Of a stretch of 64,000 nt of DNA, positions 50,327 through 61,781 are shown piece by piece. The translations under genes were made by a program, and so were the position numbers. This stretch comes from Streptomyces alboflavus (lineage in GTDB: Bacteria > Actinomycetota > Actinomycetes > Streptomycetales > Streptomycetaceae), in contig NZ_JNXT01000026.1 in the NCBI RefSeq assembly GCF_000716675.1, forward strand, positions 33,960-97,959. Reading direction: 5' to 3'. Below the pieces are notes generated by a model. It saw only the letters and a program-made list of their open reading frames with translations. It had not been told where the DNA came from and ran no database searches. Within the stretch, counting starts at the first letter, position 1. Every line of letters starts with the position of its first letter.

Positions 50327-50390
50327 TCTGGTTCCGGGTTCCGGGTTCGGGGCTCGGGGTTTCCGGGTTCGGGGTTCGGGTGTCCGGGTT
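50327..50390. repeat. heptanucleotide tandem repeat upstream of the MDR gene
   Basis: About eight 7-bp units related to CCGGGTT (clearest at 50334-50340, 50341-50347, 50384-50390), with CGGGGTT variants between, immediately 5' of the MDR start. Similar in period to the array at 43058 but different in unit. Confidence 0.7.
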
Positions 50391-50499
50391 TCTGTGTTTC
50401 CGCTGGGTCGCGGTGACAAGGAAGAGGTTGGCCGGGGGCGCGCACGGAACGCTGATGGTTCACGCACGGGGGCGGTTCTCTGCGTCCGGGGCGAGGCCA

Positions 50500-50680
50500 T
50501 CTCAGCCAGTCATGGGGCCCCCTTGAGGACGAGGCCAATTCAGCCCGTCCGGCGTTTGAGGACGAGGCCGGAGGCCGATGAGGGGGAGAGGGGCGAAGCC
50601 CCATGAGGACGGGCGGGGGCCCGGGGGCGGCAGCCCCCGGTTTCGGGAAAGGGGTGGGCCTGGGGCGCGCCGCGAGGCCC
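50500..50680. repeat. dispersed Streptomyces-type repeat, tandem copy
   Basis: Contains two successive CTTGAGGACGAGGCC / GTTTGAGGACGAGGCC blocks with CAGCCCGTCCGGC, a GGCCGGAGGCC hairpin, GGGGCGAAGCCCC and GGGGGCGGCAGCCCCC hairpins, and CGGTTTCGGGAAAGGGG. The same blocks, in whole or part, occur at 2110, 51900 and 63800. No gene is present. Confidence 0.8.
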
Positions 50681-50696
50681 CACATACGGTGGCCCC

Positions 50697-53600
50697 ATGC
50701 GATTCGAGGTGCTGGGCCCACTGGTGGTGCGCGCAGGCGACGGGACGCCGATCCCCGTCCCGGAGGCGAAGGTCCGCACACTCCTGGCCGCACTCCTCGT
50801 ACGCGGAGGCCGCCCCGCCCTTCCGGACACACTGATCGACGAACTATGGGGCGAGCGCCCCCCGTCCAACCCGGCCAACTCCCTCCAGACCAAGGTCTCC
50901 CAACTCCGCCGAGCCCTGGCGGCTGCCGGACCGGGCGGCCGCGAACTCGTGGCCCACGGCCCGTCGGGCTACCGCCTGGCCGTGGCGGAGGGGGCGACGG
51001 ACGCGGACCGGTTCGTCGAGCTGACCTCGCGGGCGTACGGAGACGGGCGTGCGGGCGCCGAGAGACGGACGGGCGCCGACGGGCAGGTGGGCGCCGACAG
51101 GCAGGTGGGCGCCGCCGGACAAGCCGACGCCGACGCCACGGACCCCCGTACCAAAGCGTCCCTCCTGACCGCCGCCCTGGAACTCTGGAAAGGCCCCGCC
51201 TACGCCGACTTCCGCGACGCCGAATTCGCGCGGGCGGCAGCCACCCGCCTGGAGGAGCAACGCCTCACCGCCACGGAAACCCTCGCCGAACTCCGCCTCG
51301 ACCTCGGCGAACACACCCTCCTCGCCGACGACCTCACCGACCTCGTCGCCCGCGAACCCCTGCGCGAACGCCTCCGCGCGGCCCACATGCGCGCCCTCTA
51401 CCGCGCAGGCCGCCCCACCGAGGCCCTGGACGCCTACCACGACCTGCGCCACCGCCTGGCCGACGACCTGGGCATCGACCCGGGCCCCGACATCACCGCC
51501 CTGCACGCGGCGATCCTTCGCCAGGACCCGTCCCTCGCACCCCCGTCCTCGCTCCCGTCCGCGCCGCAGCCCACGCCCCGCCCCCAGCCCTCCGCACCCC
51601 CGGCCCAGCCCCGCACCAACCTGCCCGCCCACATCACCGACCTCATCGGCCGCGACGCCGAGGTGTCCCGCGTACGCGACCTGGTCCGCTCCACGCGTCT
51701 GGTGACCCTGACGGGCCCCGGCGGAGTCGGCAAGACCCGCCTGGCCCTGGAGGCGGCCCGCACGCTCCTCGCCGACCACGCCGACGAACTCCCCGACGGC
51801 GCCTGGCTGGTGGAACTCGCGGGAACGAAGGGGAGTGTGGCCGAGACGGTGGCGGCGGCACTGGGAATCCGCGAGGACGCCTCGGCCCACGCGGCGTCCG
51901 AGGCCGAGGGTGTTTCAGCCCGTCGTGGGGGCCCCTCCCTGCTCCTTAAGAGCTTGGGGGAGTTTGAGGACGAGGCCGAAGGCCGATCAACGCAAGCCGT
52001 CCCACGGAAAGGCAACCCCCTGGCCCAAGCGCTGGCGCAACGCCAAGCCCTGCTCGTCCTCGACAACTGCGAACACCTCCTCGACCCCGTCGCCGACCTG
52101 GTCACCCACCTCCTCCGCACCGCCCCGCACCTGCGCATCCTCACCACCAGTCAGGAACCCCTGGCCCTGACCGCCGAAATCCTGGAACCCGTGGCCCCGC
52201 TCCCCGAGGACGAGGCCCTGCGCCTCTTCACGGAACGAGCCCGGGCCACCACCCCCGACTTCACCCTGAACGACGACAACCGCGAGGCGGCGGCCCTCAT
52301 CTGCCGCCGCCTGGACGGCATCCCCCTGGCCGTCGAACTGGCCGCGACCCGCGTCCGCACCCTCGGCGTGCACGCCCTCGCCGACCGCCTGCACGACCGC
52401 TTCCGCCTCCTCAACCAGGTCCGCCGCGACGCCCCCGCCCGCCAGCGCACCCTGCGCGCGATGATCGACTGGAGCTGGGAACTCCTCACCGCCCCGGAAC
52501 GCCTGGCCCTGCGCCGACTCGCCGTGTTCTCCGGCGGCTTCACCCTGGAGAGCGCGGAGGCCGTACTCGGCGAAGAGGTGGCCTCCCGGGACTCGGCAGC
52601 CTTCCGGGACTCGGTGGCCTCCCGGGACTCGGACGGCACCGCCTGGGCCGACTCCGGTGGTCTGGGCGTCCTCGCCCTGCCCGACACCGGGGACACGGGC
52701 ACCACCGCCCAGGCCGACGCCCCGGCCACCACCTCCGTCCTCGACCTGGTGACCCGCCTCGCCGACCGCTCCCTCCTCGCCCCCGCGGGCCCCGCCCCCG
52801 ACGGCACCCTCCGCCACCGCATGCTGGAGTCCGTCACCGCCTACAGCCTCGAACGCCTCGCGGAGGCAGGCGAGTCGGCCGACCTGCGCCACCGCCACGC
52901 CCTCCACTACGCCGACCTCGCCGAACGCGCCGCCCCCGCCCTCACGGGCCCCGACCAGCGCCGCTGGCTGCGCCGCCTGGACGCCGAGACGGTCAACCTC
53001 CGCGCCGCCCTCGACTGGTCCACCACCCGCCCCGACCCCGCCCTCACCCTCCGCCTGGCCAACTCCCTGACCTGGTACTGGTTCCTGCGCGGCCGCCTCA
53101 GCGAGGCCCAACGCTGGCTCCGCCTTGCCCTGCGCCAGCACCCGGAGCACAGCCCGCACCCTGAGCGCGCCCGGAACGGAGGCGGGGCCCGGCAAGGGGA
53201 CGGGGCCCCGCACAGCGACGACACCCGGCACAGCGACGGGACCCGGTACGGGGGTGGTACCTGGCACGGGGGTGGGACTCCGCTCAGCGACGACACCCGG
53301 CACGGGGACGGGACCCGGCACGGGGATGGCACCCGGCACGGGGATGGCACCCGCCACGGGGACGGCACCCCGCACGACGACCGCACCCCGTACAGAAGCG
53401 GCGCCCGAGCCACCGCCTCCGCCGCCCTCGGCGCCTTCAGCCTCCTCACCGGCGAGGAGACCTGCGCGTACGGCGCGGACTGCGACCCCGGGGGAGCCGC
53501 ACCCGAGGGCGGCGGGCCCGCGCATGGCGCCACCCCCCGGTCCCGCTGGCTGCTCGCCTTCGCCCGCTGCGGCTTCGAGCGCACCGAGCAGGAGGCGGCC

Positions 53601-54518
53601 CGCGTCGACGCGCTGCTCGACGAGTTCCGCGCCGCGGGCGACCGCTGGGGCGAGGCCGCCACCCTCAGCGTCCGCGCCACCCGCGCCGTGTACTCCGGCG
53701 ACCTGCCCGCCCTGCGTGCCGACGCCACCCGCAGCGCCGCCCTCTTCGCGGAACTCGGTGACCGCTGGGGGCAGTTGCAGTCCTCCGAACAGCTCGGCAT
53801 CCTCGCCGAGATCGCCGCCGACTACGACGAGGCCGCCCGCCTCCAGCACGAGGGCATGGCCATCGCCGAAGAGCTGGAACTCTGGATCGACGTCTCCTTC
53901 CGCCTGTCCCGCCTCGGCCGCCTCGCCCTCCTCACCGGCGACGACACCCGCGCCACCGCGTACCACGAACGGGCCGCCCGCATCGCCGTCCGCCAGTCCC
54001 ACCGGCCCGCGCAGCAGTTCGCCGAGGTGGGCCTGGCCCTCGGCGCCCGCCGCCGCGGGGACCTCGACACCGCCGAACACCACCTGCTGCGCTGGCTCGA
54101 CTTCAACCGCCGCTTCGGCGTCGACTCCGGCAACGCGCTGATCCTCGCCCAGCTCGGCTACGTCGCCGAGCAGCGCGGCGACGCCCCGCGCGCCGAGGCC
54201 CTGCACCGCGAGGGCCTGGACGTCGCCCGCGGCACCGGCGACAACCGGGCCGTGGCCCTCGCCCTCGAAGGCCTCGCGGGCGCCCGCTCCCTGGCCGGCG
54301 ACCACCTCCACGCCGCCGCCCTCCTCGGCGAGGCCGCCGCCCTCCGCGCCGCCGAGAACTCCCCACTGCCCCCGGCCGAACACACCGACGTCGACCGCGC
54401 CGCCGCCCGCGCCCGCACGGCCCTCGACCCGACGGCCTTCGAGACGGCGTACAAGACGGCGTACGAGGCGACGTACGAGACCGCGTACGAGAAGAGCACC
54501 ACAGGGGCCGCCAGATAG
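50697..54518 (+). CDS. AfsR/SARP-type regulator: OmpR-like DNA-binding, BTAD, NB-ARC, TPR
   Basis: A 1273-residue regulator. The SARP winged helix (1-95: L-G-P-L-V-V, K-V-R-T-L-L-A-A-L-L, S-N-P-A-N-S-L-Q-T-K-V-S-Q-L-R-R-A-L) is followed by a bacterial transcriptional activation domain (about 100-290). The NB-ARC domain has P-loop G-P-G-G-V-G-K-T (340-347) and Walker B L-L-V-L-D-N-C-E-H, then a degenerate TPR region (about 750-1250). It is probably an activator of secondary metabolism. Three oddities: a dispersed-repeat insert between P-loop and Walker B (about 400-436), an 80-residue Gly/Thr/His-rich minisatellite (about 820-900), and a T-A-Y-E/K repeat near the C-terminus. Confidence 0.92.
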   Translation: MRFEVLGPLVVRAGDGTPIPVPEAKVRTLLAALLVRGGRPALPDTLIDELWGERPPSNPANSLQTKVSQLRRALAAAGPGGRELVAHGPSGYRLAVAEGATDADRFVELTSRAYGDGRAGAERRTGADGQVGADRQVGAAGQADADATDPRTKASLLTAALELWKGPAYADFRDAEFARAAATRLEEQRLTATETLAELRLDLGEHTLLADDLTDLVAREPLRERLRAAHMRALYRAGRPTEALDAYHDLRHRLADDLGIDPGPDITALHAAILRQDPSLAPPSSLPSAPQPTPRPQPSAPPAQPRTNLPAHITDLIGRDAEVSRVRDLVRSTRLVTLTGPGGVGKTRLALEAARTLLADHADELPDGAWLVELAGTKGSVAETVAAALGIREDASAHAASEAEGVSARRGGPSLLLKSLGEFEDEAEGRSTQAVPRKGNPLAQALAQRQALLVLDNCEHLLDPVADLVTHLLRTAPHLRILTTSQEPLALTAEILEPVAPLPEDEALRLFTERARATTPDFTLNDDNREAAALICRRLDGIPLAVELAATRVRTLGVHALADRLHDRFRLLNQVRRDAPARQRTLRAMIDWSWELLTAPERLALRRLAVFSGGFTLESAEAVLGEEVASRDSAAFRDSVASRDSDGTAWADSGGLGVLALPDTGDTGTTAQADAPATTSVLDLVTRLADRSLLAPAGPAPDGTLRHRMLESVTAYSLERLAEAGESADLRHRHALHYADLAERAAPALTGPDQRRWLRRLDAETVNLRAALDWSTTRPDPALTLRLANSLTWYWFLRGRLSEAQRWLRLALRQHPEHSPHPERARNGGGARQGDGAPHSDDTRHSDGTRYGGGTWHGGGTPLSDDTRHGDGTRHGDGTRHGDGTRHGDGTPHDDRTPYRSGARATASAALGAFSLLTGEETCAYGADCDPGGAAPEGGGPAHGATPRSRWLLAFARCGFERTEQEAARVDALLDEFRAAGDRWGEAATLSVRATRAVYSGDLPALRADATRSAALFAELGDRWGQLQSSEQLGILAEIAADYDEAARLQHEGMAIAEELELWIDVSFRLSRLGRLALLTGDDTRATAYHERAARIAVRQSHRPAQQFAEVGLALGARRRGDLDTAEHHLLRWLDFNRRFGVDSGNALILAQLGYVAEQRGDAPRAEALHREGLDVARGTGDNRAVALALEGLAGARSLAGDHLHAAALLGEAAALRAAENSPLPPAEHTDVDRAAARARTALDPTAFETAYKTAYEATYETAYEKSTTGAAR
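51898..51995. repeat. dispersed repeat copy inside the AfsR-like coding sequence
   Basis: The sequence from GGTGTTTCAGCCCGTCG to GAGTTTGAGGACGAGGCC plus GAAGGCCGATCAACG matches the intergenic repeat at 50519 and (inverted) 63900. It adds about 30 residues in frame between two conserved NB-ARC motifs that normally lie close together. Confidence 0.75.
53200..53390 (+). repeat. coding minisatellite in the AfsR-like gene
   Basis: An 18-bp unit close to CACGGGGACGGGACCCGG, best preserved at 53299-53370, encodes H-G-D-G-T-R hexapeptides; more diverged units extend both ways. It stays in frame and lies between the first TPR-like helices and the G-A-F-S-L-L-T-G helix. Confidence 0.8.
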
Positions 54519-54546
54519 CCCCCGTCCCCGGGGAGCCCGGGGCTGA

Positions 54547-54576
54547 GGTGGGGGTCTCCGCACCCGAGCCCCCACC
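54547..54576. terminator. possible bidirectional terminator
   Basis: Eight-bp arms GGTGGGGG (54547-54554) / CCCCCACC (54569-54576) with a 14-nt loop between convergent genes. Weaker than the other hairpins listed. Confidence 0.45.
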
Positions 54577-54586
54577 CGCCCCCGAA

Positions 54587-55789
54587 CTACCCGAGCACCG
54601 CCCGCAACTGATCAAGACCCCAGTCCAGATCCTCCTTGCTGATCACCAGCGGCGGCGCGATCCGGATCGTCGAACCGTGCGTGTCCTTCACCAGGACCCC
54701 GAGGTCCATCAGCTTCTCGGAGATCTCCCGGCCCGTGCCGTGCGCCGGGTCGATGTCGACGCCCGCCCACAGGCCGCGCCCGCGCACCTGCGTGACCTTG
54801 CCGGAGCCCACGAGGAGGCGCAGCTCGGCGTGCAGATGGTCGCCCAGCTCCGTCGCCCGCTGCTGGAACTCGCCGGTGTTCAGCATCGCGACGACCTCCA
54901 GGGCCACCGCGCACGCCAGCGGGTTCCCGCCGAACGTCGACCCGTGCTCACCCGGCCGGAACACCCCGAGCACGTCCGCGTCCGCCACCACCGCCGACAC
55001 CGGCACCACCCCGCCGCCGAGCGCCTTGCCGAGGACGTACATGTCCGGCACCACGCCCTCGTGGTCGCACGCGAACGTCCGGCCCGTCCTGCCGAGCCCC
55101 GACTGGATCTCGTCCGCGATGAACAGGATGTTGTAGTCGCTGGTCAGCTCCCTGACGCCGGGGAGATAACCGGGCGGCGGCACCAGGACCCCCGCCTCGC
55201 CCTGGATCGGCTCGATGAGCACCGCCACCGTGTCGTCCGTGACCGCCTCGCGCAGCGCGTCCAGATCGCCGTACGGCACGATGTCGAAACCCGGCGTGTA
55301 CGGGCCGTAGTCCGCGCGGGCCTCCGGGTCCGTGGAGAAGCTGACGATCGTCGTCGTACGGCCGTGGAAGTTGTCGCTCGCCACCACGATCCTGGCCCGG
55401 CCGTCCGGCACCCCCTTGATCCGGTATCCCCACTTCCGGGCCGTCTTCACCGCCGTCTCCACGGCCTCCGCGCCCGTGTTCATCGGCAGCACCATCTCCT
55501 TGCCGCACAGCTCGGCCAGGCGCGTGCAGAACTCCGCGAACCGGTCGTGGTGGAACGCCCGCGACGTCAGCGTCACCCGCTCGAGCTGCTCCTTGGCCGC
55601 CTCGATCAGGCGGCGGTTGCCGTGCCCGAAGTTCAGCGCCGAGTACCCGGCGAGCATGTCCAGATAGCGACGGCCCTCCACGTCCGTCATCCACGCGCCC
55701 TCCGCCGAGGCGACCACGAGGGGCAGCGGGTGGTAGTTGTGCGCACTGTGCGCTTCGGCCGAGGCGATGAGGTCTTCCGTAGCAGTCAC
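54587..55789 (-). CDS. rocD: ornithine aminotransferase
   Basis: A 400-residue class III PLP aminotransferase. Features: H-N-Y-H-P-L-P near the N-terminus (OAT-specific), M-N-T-G-A-E-A-V-E-T-A, F-H-G-R-T-T-T, E-P-I-Q-G-E-A-G, D226 in I-A-D-E-I-Q-S-G-L-G-R-T-G and the PLP lysine K255 in L-G-K-A-L-G-G-G. It converts ornithine and 2-oxoglutarate to glutamate semialdehyde and glutamate in arginine catabolism. It stands alone here, divergent to glyA, converging on the AfsR-like gene. Confidence 0.95.
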   Translation of the reverse strand: MTATEDLIASAEAHSAHNYHPLPLVVASAEGAWMTDVEGRRYLDMLAGYSALNFGHGNRRLIEAAKEQLERVTLTSRAFHHDRFAEFCTRLAELCGKEMVLPMNTGAEAVETAVKTARKWGYRIKGVPDGRARIVVASDNFHGRTTTIVSFSTDPEARADYGPYTPGFDIVPYGDLDALREAVTDDTVAVLIEPIQGEAGVLVPPPGYLPGVRELTSDYNILFIADEIQSGLGRTGRTFACDHEGVVPDMYVLGKALGGGVVPVSAVVADADVLGVFRPGEHGSTFGGNPLACAVALEVVAMLNTGEFQQRATELGDHLHAELRLLVGSGKVTQVRGRGLWAGVDIDPAHGTGREISEKLMDLGVLVKDTHGSTIRIAPPLVISKEDLDWGLDQLRAVLG

Positions 55790-55987
55790 GGGGGCTCCGT
55801 TTCTCGCGTGCGCACGTCGTTGTGCGCTTTCTTCCGGCTGTTCACGGCGCGGTGCGCGTTCTTCCGGTACGGGACAGGACCTGACAGGACAGGTACGTGT
55901 CCTGTCCTATCGTCGCTCGCATCCTCGACGAAGGGCATGGACGAAGGACCACGACACAGTGGAGTGCCCGATAGGCTGGTTTTTCAC
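55790..55987. other. rocD/glyA divergent control region
   Basis: No gene. The stretch between the rocD start and the riboswitch contains ACAGGACCTGACAGGACAGG-type direct repeats of GACAGGAC (55870-55905) that could bind a regulator. The glyA promoter probably lies around 55900-55975; CGATAGGCT (55969-55977) includes a GATAGG hexamer that could serve as -10, shortly before the riboswitch. Confidence 0.4.
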
Positions 55988-56070
55988 AGCACGGCGACTG
56001 GCGCACAGGGAAACGACCCTGGGGAAGCCGTGCGAGGCAACCCCTTCGAGGTGCCGCCCGCCTGGGCACC
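55988..56070 (+). ncRNA. ZTP (pfl) riboswitch upstream of glyA
   Basis: The conserved layout is visible: P1 GCACGGC (55989-55995) pairs with GCCGTGC (56027-56033). Between them are GACTGGCGCA, hairpin CAGGG-AAACGA-CCCTG (56006-56021) and GGGGAA. A second hairpin (GGCA...TGCC) leads to the hallmark CCGCCTGGGCA (56058-56068). ZTP/ZMP riboswitches sense folate shortage and activate one-carbon genes, so glyA is a classic target. The glyA ribosome-binding site (GGAGG at 56105) lies 35 bp further, compatible with translational control. Confidence 0.88.
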
Positions 56071-56115
56071 CCGGGACCACGACCGGACATCTCACCGCTC
56101 GCCCCGGAGGACGCC

Positions 56116-57411
<1,296 letters not shown>

Positions 57412-57502
57412 CCGGGCCTGCCCACCGCCGGACCGGCCCGGCGCGGGCGGCTCCCGGGCGGCGGACGGCTCCGCGCGGGGGACGGGTCCGCGCGCGGACG
57501 GC

Positions 57503-58219
57503 TCAGGCGTCGAGCAGCTCCTGGCGCGGGGGCTCCTCCCCGTGGTCGCGGCGGCGGAGGCGGTACATCACGGCGGCTCCGGCCGCCGCCCCCGCCGCCG
57601 CGCTCGGTATCGCCCAGTGCCAGGCCGAGCCGTCCCCGCCGCCGGAGCCCCGGCCGTCCGCACTACCCGCGCCGTCCGTGTCCGGGGCCGCCGCCCTGGC
57701 CGGTGCCGGGCTCTCGGGCACCGCAGGCGCCGCCTCGCTCGGGCGGATGCCCGCGTGATTCCGCTCGGACAGCTTGGCCATCAGGCCCAGATCCTTGAGG
57801 AGGGACCGCAGGGCCGACGGGTCCGGGGACCTGTGCCAGAACCCGTTCATCGTCTCCGGGTCCGTCGACGTGTGGATCCATAGCGCCGCGTCCTTCGCCG
57901 CCGACGGCTCCGGATACACCCGGTCCACCCGCCACGGCCGCACGTCGTGCACCAGCCAGGTCACATTGATCTGGCGGGTGGCGCCGAGGCTCAGGCCCGG
58001 CGGCTGCTCGCGCTCACCCTCGGCCGTGGGGCCGAGCAGGGTCTCCAGCTCGGCATAGCGCTTCCCCTCTTTCCCCTCTCTGTACAACGACGCCGTCTCG
58101 GCGCTCTCCGGCGATGTGAGCAGCACGCTCGTCGGCCCGCCCGCCGCCGCCCACGGCGCGCACCACAGCACCACGGCCAGCGCCGCGGCCAGCCCGGTCA
58201 GTCCCCTTGCCGTTCGCAT
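57503..58219 (-). CDS. secreted, C-terminally membrane-anchored protein of unknown function
   Basis: A 238-residue protein with signal peptide (1-27), an extracellular domain with L-L-T-S-P-E-S-A-E-T-A-S-L-Y and W-L-V-H-D-V-R-P-W-R-V-D-R-V, a low-complexity Pro/Ala/Gly linker and a C-terminal membrane helix (about 203-222) followed by R-L-R-R-R-D. It resembles Streptomyces type I membrane proteins cotranscribed with ECF sigma genes. Its promoter shares -35/-10 elements and spacing with the ECF sigma gene upstream, so it is a likely regulon member. ATG follows AGGGGG. Confidence 0.75.
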   Translation of the reverse strand: MRTARGLTGLAAALAVVLWCAPWAAAGGPTSVLLTSPESAETASLYREGKEGKRYAELETLLGPTAEGEREQPPGLSLGATRQINVTWLVHDVRPWRVDRVYPEPSAAKDAALWIHTSTDPETMNGFWHRSPDPSALRSLLKDLGLMAKLSERNHAGIRPSEAAPAVPESPAPARAAAPDTDGAGSADGRGSGGGDGSAWHWAIPSAAAGAAAGAAVMYRLRRRDHGEEPPRQELLDA

Positions 58220-58270
58220 GTCCGACCCCCTGCGGCTCCCCGGCACGGTCCCTCCGCGCCGCCTCACTTC

Positions 58271-58299
58271 TGGTACACCGCCCGGCCCTCGCGGGTTCC
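58271..58299 (-). promoter_or_regulatory. ECF-type promoter of the membrane-protein gene
   Basis: On the minus strand GGAACC (58299-58294), then a spacer containing GGCCGGGCG and GGTGTACCA (58279-58271). Spacing and the 13-mer GGGCGGTGTACCA are identical to those upstream of the sigma gene at 59920-59948. Confidence 0.65.
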
Positions 58300-58322
58300 A
58301 CTCCACGGCCACCCGATCCGAA

Positions 58323-59273
58323 CTAATTCCCGGGCGCCGTCCCCTCCTCGGAACCTGTCCTCGCCCCGGGCCCCGTCCCCGCACCGCTCCCCGGCACCGA
58401 CTTCGCGATCTCCACCGCCCGCGCCTTCGACGCCACCCCTTCGAGCCGCAGCGTCAGCCGCCGGTCGTCCGTCCACAGCAGCGTCGGGCCCGCGGGCCGC
58501 ACCGCCCGCTTCCAGCTCGCCCCGTCCGGGTCCAGGAGCCACAGCTCAAGGCGGTGCGGGCGGGCGAACCACAGGGCCGTGCCGCGGCCGAGGTCGATCC
58601 GCTCGGGCATGCCCGGCACCAGCTTCGTGAAGCCCGGGTCGAGCGGGGCCGGGAACTCGTCCAGCCGGACCGTCCCGCCGCCCTCGCGCCAGCACAGCGT
58701 GATCAGGGAGCGCCCCGCGGGCTCCCGCGTCACCACCACCGCGTCCGGCTCCCCGAGCGCCCCCGGCACGACCGGCCGGAACCCGGCCTCCCGCTCGGCC
58801 CGCGCAAGGGACACCGACGGCGCCCCGCACTCCGGCACGGGCGCTCCGGACGGCGGCGGCGAAGGGTCGTACCGCACCTCGACCCCGCCGAAGTCGAACC
58901 AGTCGAAGACCGCCGCCCGCACGGGAGGTGTCAGCGCGAGCACGGTCAGCAGGCCGCACACGGACGCGACGACCGCCCGCCACCGGGCCCGCAGCCCCCG
59001 CCGCGCGCGCCGCAGGCCCTCGCGGATCCGCTCGCCCCGGCCCGGCGGCTCGGGCGCGGGGACCGCGGCTCCCTCAGCCAATATCTGCGCGAGGACCCGC
59101 TCGACCATCGTCTCCTCGCCCGCGTGCCGGTCCAGCGAACGCCCCAGCGCCCGCAGCTCCGCAGGCAGCCCCGCGCCACCGGAACGCCCCGCGCCCTCAG
59201 CGCCCTCCGCGCCCTCAGCGCCCTCGGCGTTGTCCGTGCCCTCGGCGTCGTCCGTGCCGTCCGCGTCATCCAT
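58323..59273 (-). CDS. single-pass membrane protein, putative anti-sigma factor
   Basis: A 316-residue protein. A low-complexity acidic N-terminus (repeated D/E-G-T-D/A-x-A-E-G), a short cytoplasmic helical part, one membrane helix (about 99-117, then F-D-W-F), and a beta-rich extracellular domain (W-R-E-G-G-G-T-V-R-L, L-W-F-A-R-P-H-R-L-E-L-W). Overlap with the sigma gene and this topology suggest an anti-sigma factor, though no zinc HxxxCxxC motif is present. ATG 59273 follows GGGGAGG with 8-base spacing; GTG 59282 overlaps the sigma stop. Confidence 0.75.
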   Translation of the reverse strand: MDDADGTDDAEGTDNAEGAEGAEGAEGAGRSGGAGLPAELRALGRSLDRHAGEETMVERVLAQILAEGAAVPAPEPPGRGERIREGLRRARRGLRARWRAVVASVCGLLTVLALTPPVRAAVFDWFDFGGVEVRYDPSPPPSGAPVPECGAPSVSLARAEREAGFRPVVPGALGEPDAVVVTREPAGRSLITLCWREGGGTVRLDEFPAPLDPGFTKLVPGMPERIDLGRGTALWFARPHRLELWLLDPDGASWKRAVRPAGPTLLWTDDRRLTLRLEGVASKARAVEIAKSVPGSGAGTGPGARTGSEEGTAPGN

Positions 59274-59278
59274 GCCCC

Positions 59279-61041
<1,763 letters not shown>

Positions 61042-61129
61042 GCTCCACCCGGAGCGACCCGACCGAGCACGACCCCGCCGTCCGGCACGGCGGCGACCCC
61101 TGCCCACCACACGACGACAGGAGTACGAC

Positions 61130-61711
61130 GTGGGGACCGTAACGATCGGTGTGTCGATCGCGGTCCCGGAGCCACACGGCAGCCTGCTCCAGGAGCTGCG
61201 CGCCGGCTTCGGGGACCCCGCAGCCCACGGCATCCCCACGCACGTCACGCTGGTGCCGCCGACCGAGGTGGAGTCCGGGGCGCTGCCCGCCATCGAGGAC
61301 CACCTGACGGCGGTCGCCGCCGCCGGGCGGCCGTTCCCGATGCGGCTCTCCGGGACGGGAACCTTCCGGCCGCTGTCGCCCGTTGTCTTCGTACAGGTCG
61401 TCGAGGGCGGCTCGGCCTGCTCGTGGCTCCAGGAGAGAGTCCGCGACACCTCAGGTCCGCTCGTACGGGAACTGCAGTTCCCGTACCACCCGCATGTCAC
61501 CGTCGCCCACGGCATCGCCGAAGAAGCCATGGACCGGGCGTACGAAGAGCTCGCCGAGTACGAGGCCGAGTGGCCCTGCACCGGCTTCGCGCTGTACGAG
61601 CAGGGCGCCGACGGCGTCTGGCGCAAGCTGCGCGAATTCGTCTTCGGAGGGACGACGGTTCCCCCGCAGGCGGGCGCCCCCGCCGCGCGGGGTACGCTGC
61701 CCGCCCGCTGA
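61130..61711 (+). CDS. 2'-5' RNA ligase/phosphoesterase superfamily protein
   Basis: A 193-residue 2H phosphoesterase-fold protein with both catalytic tetrapeptides: T-H38-V-T40-L-V-P-P and P-H122-V-T124-V-A-H. Members hydrolyse or form 2'-5' or cyclic phosphodiester bonds in RNA or nucleotides. The GTG start follows GACAGGAG. It lies 88 bp after trpS in the same direction, a plausible two-gene transcript. Confidence 0.87.
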   Translation: MGTVTIGVSIAVPEPHGSLLQELRAGFGDPAAHGIPTHVTLVPPTEVESGALPAIEDHLTAVAAAGRPFPMRLSGTGTFRPLSPVVFVQVVEGGSACSWLQERVRDTSGPLVRELQFPYHPHVTVAHGIAEEAMDRAYEELAEYEAEWPCTGFALYEQGADGVWRKLREFVFGGTTVPPQAGAPAARGTLPAR

Positions 61712-61781
61712 CCGGGCGGGGCTCGGGAGGACATCGGGAGCGACCCGGAAGGACCCGAGTGGTGCCGGACGGGGGGCTTCG

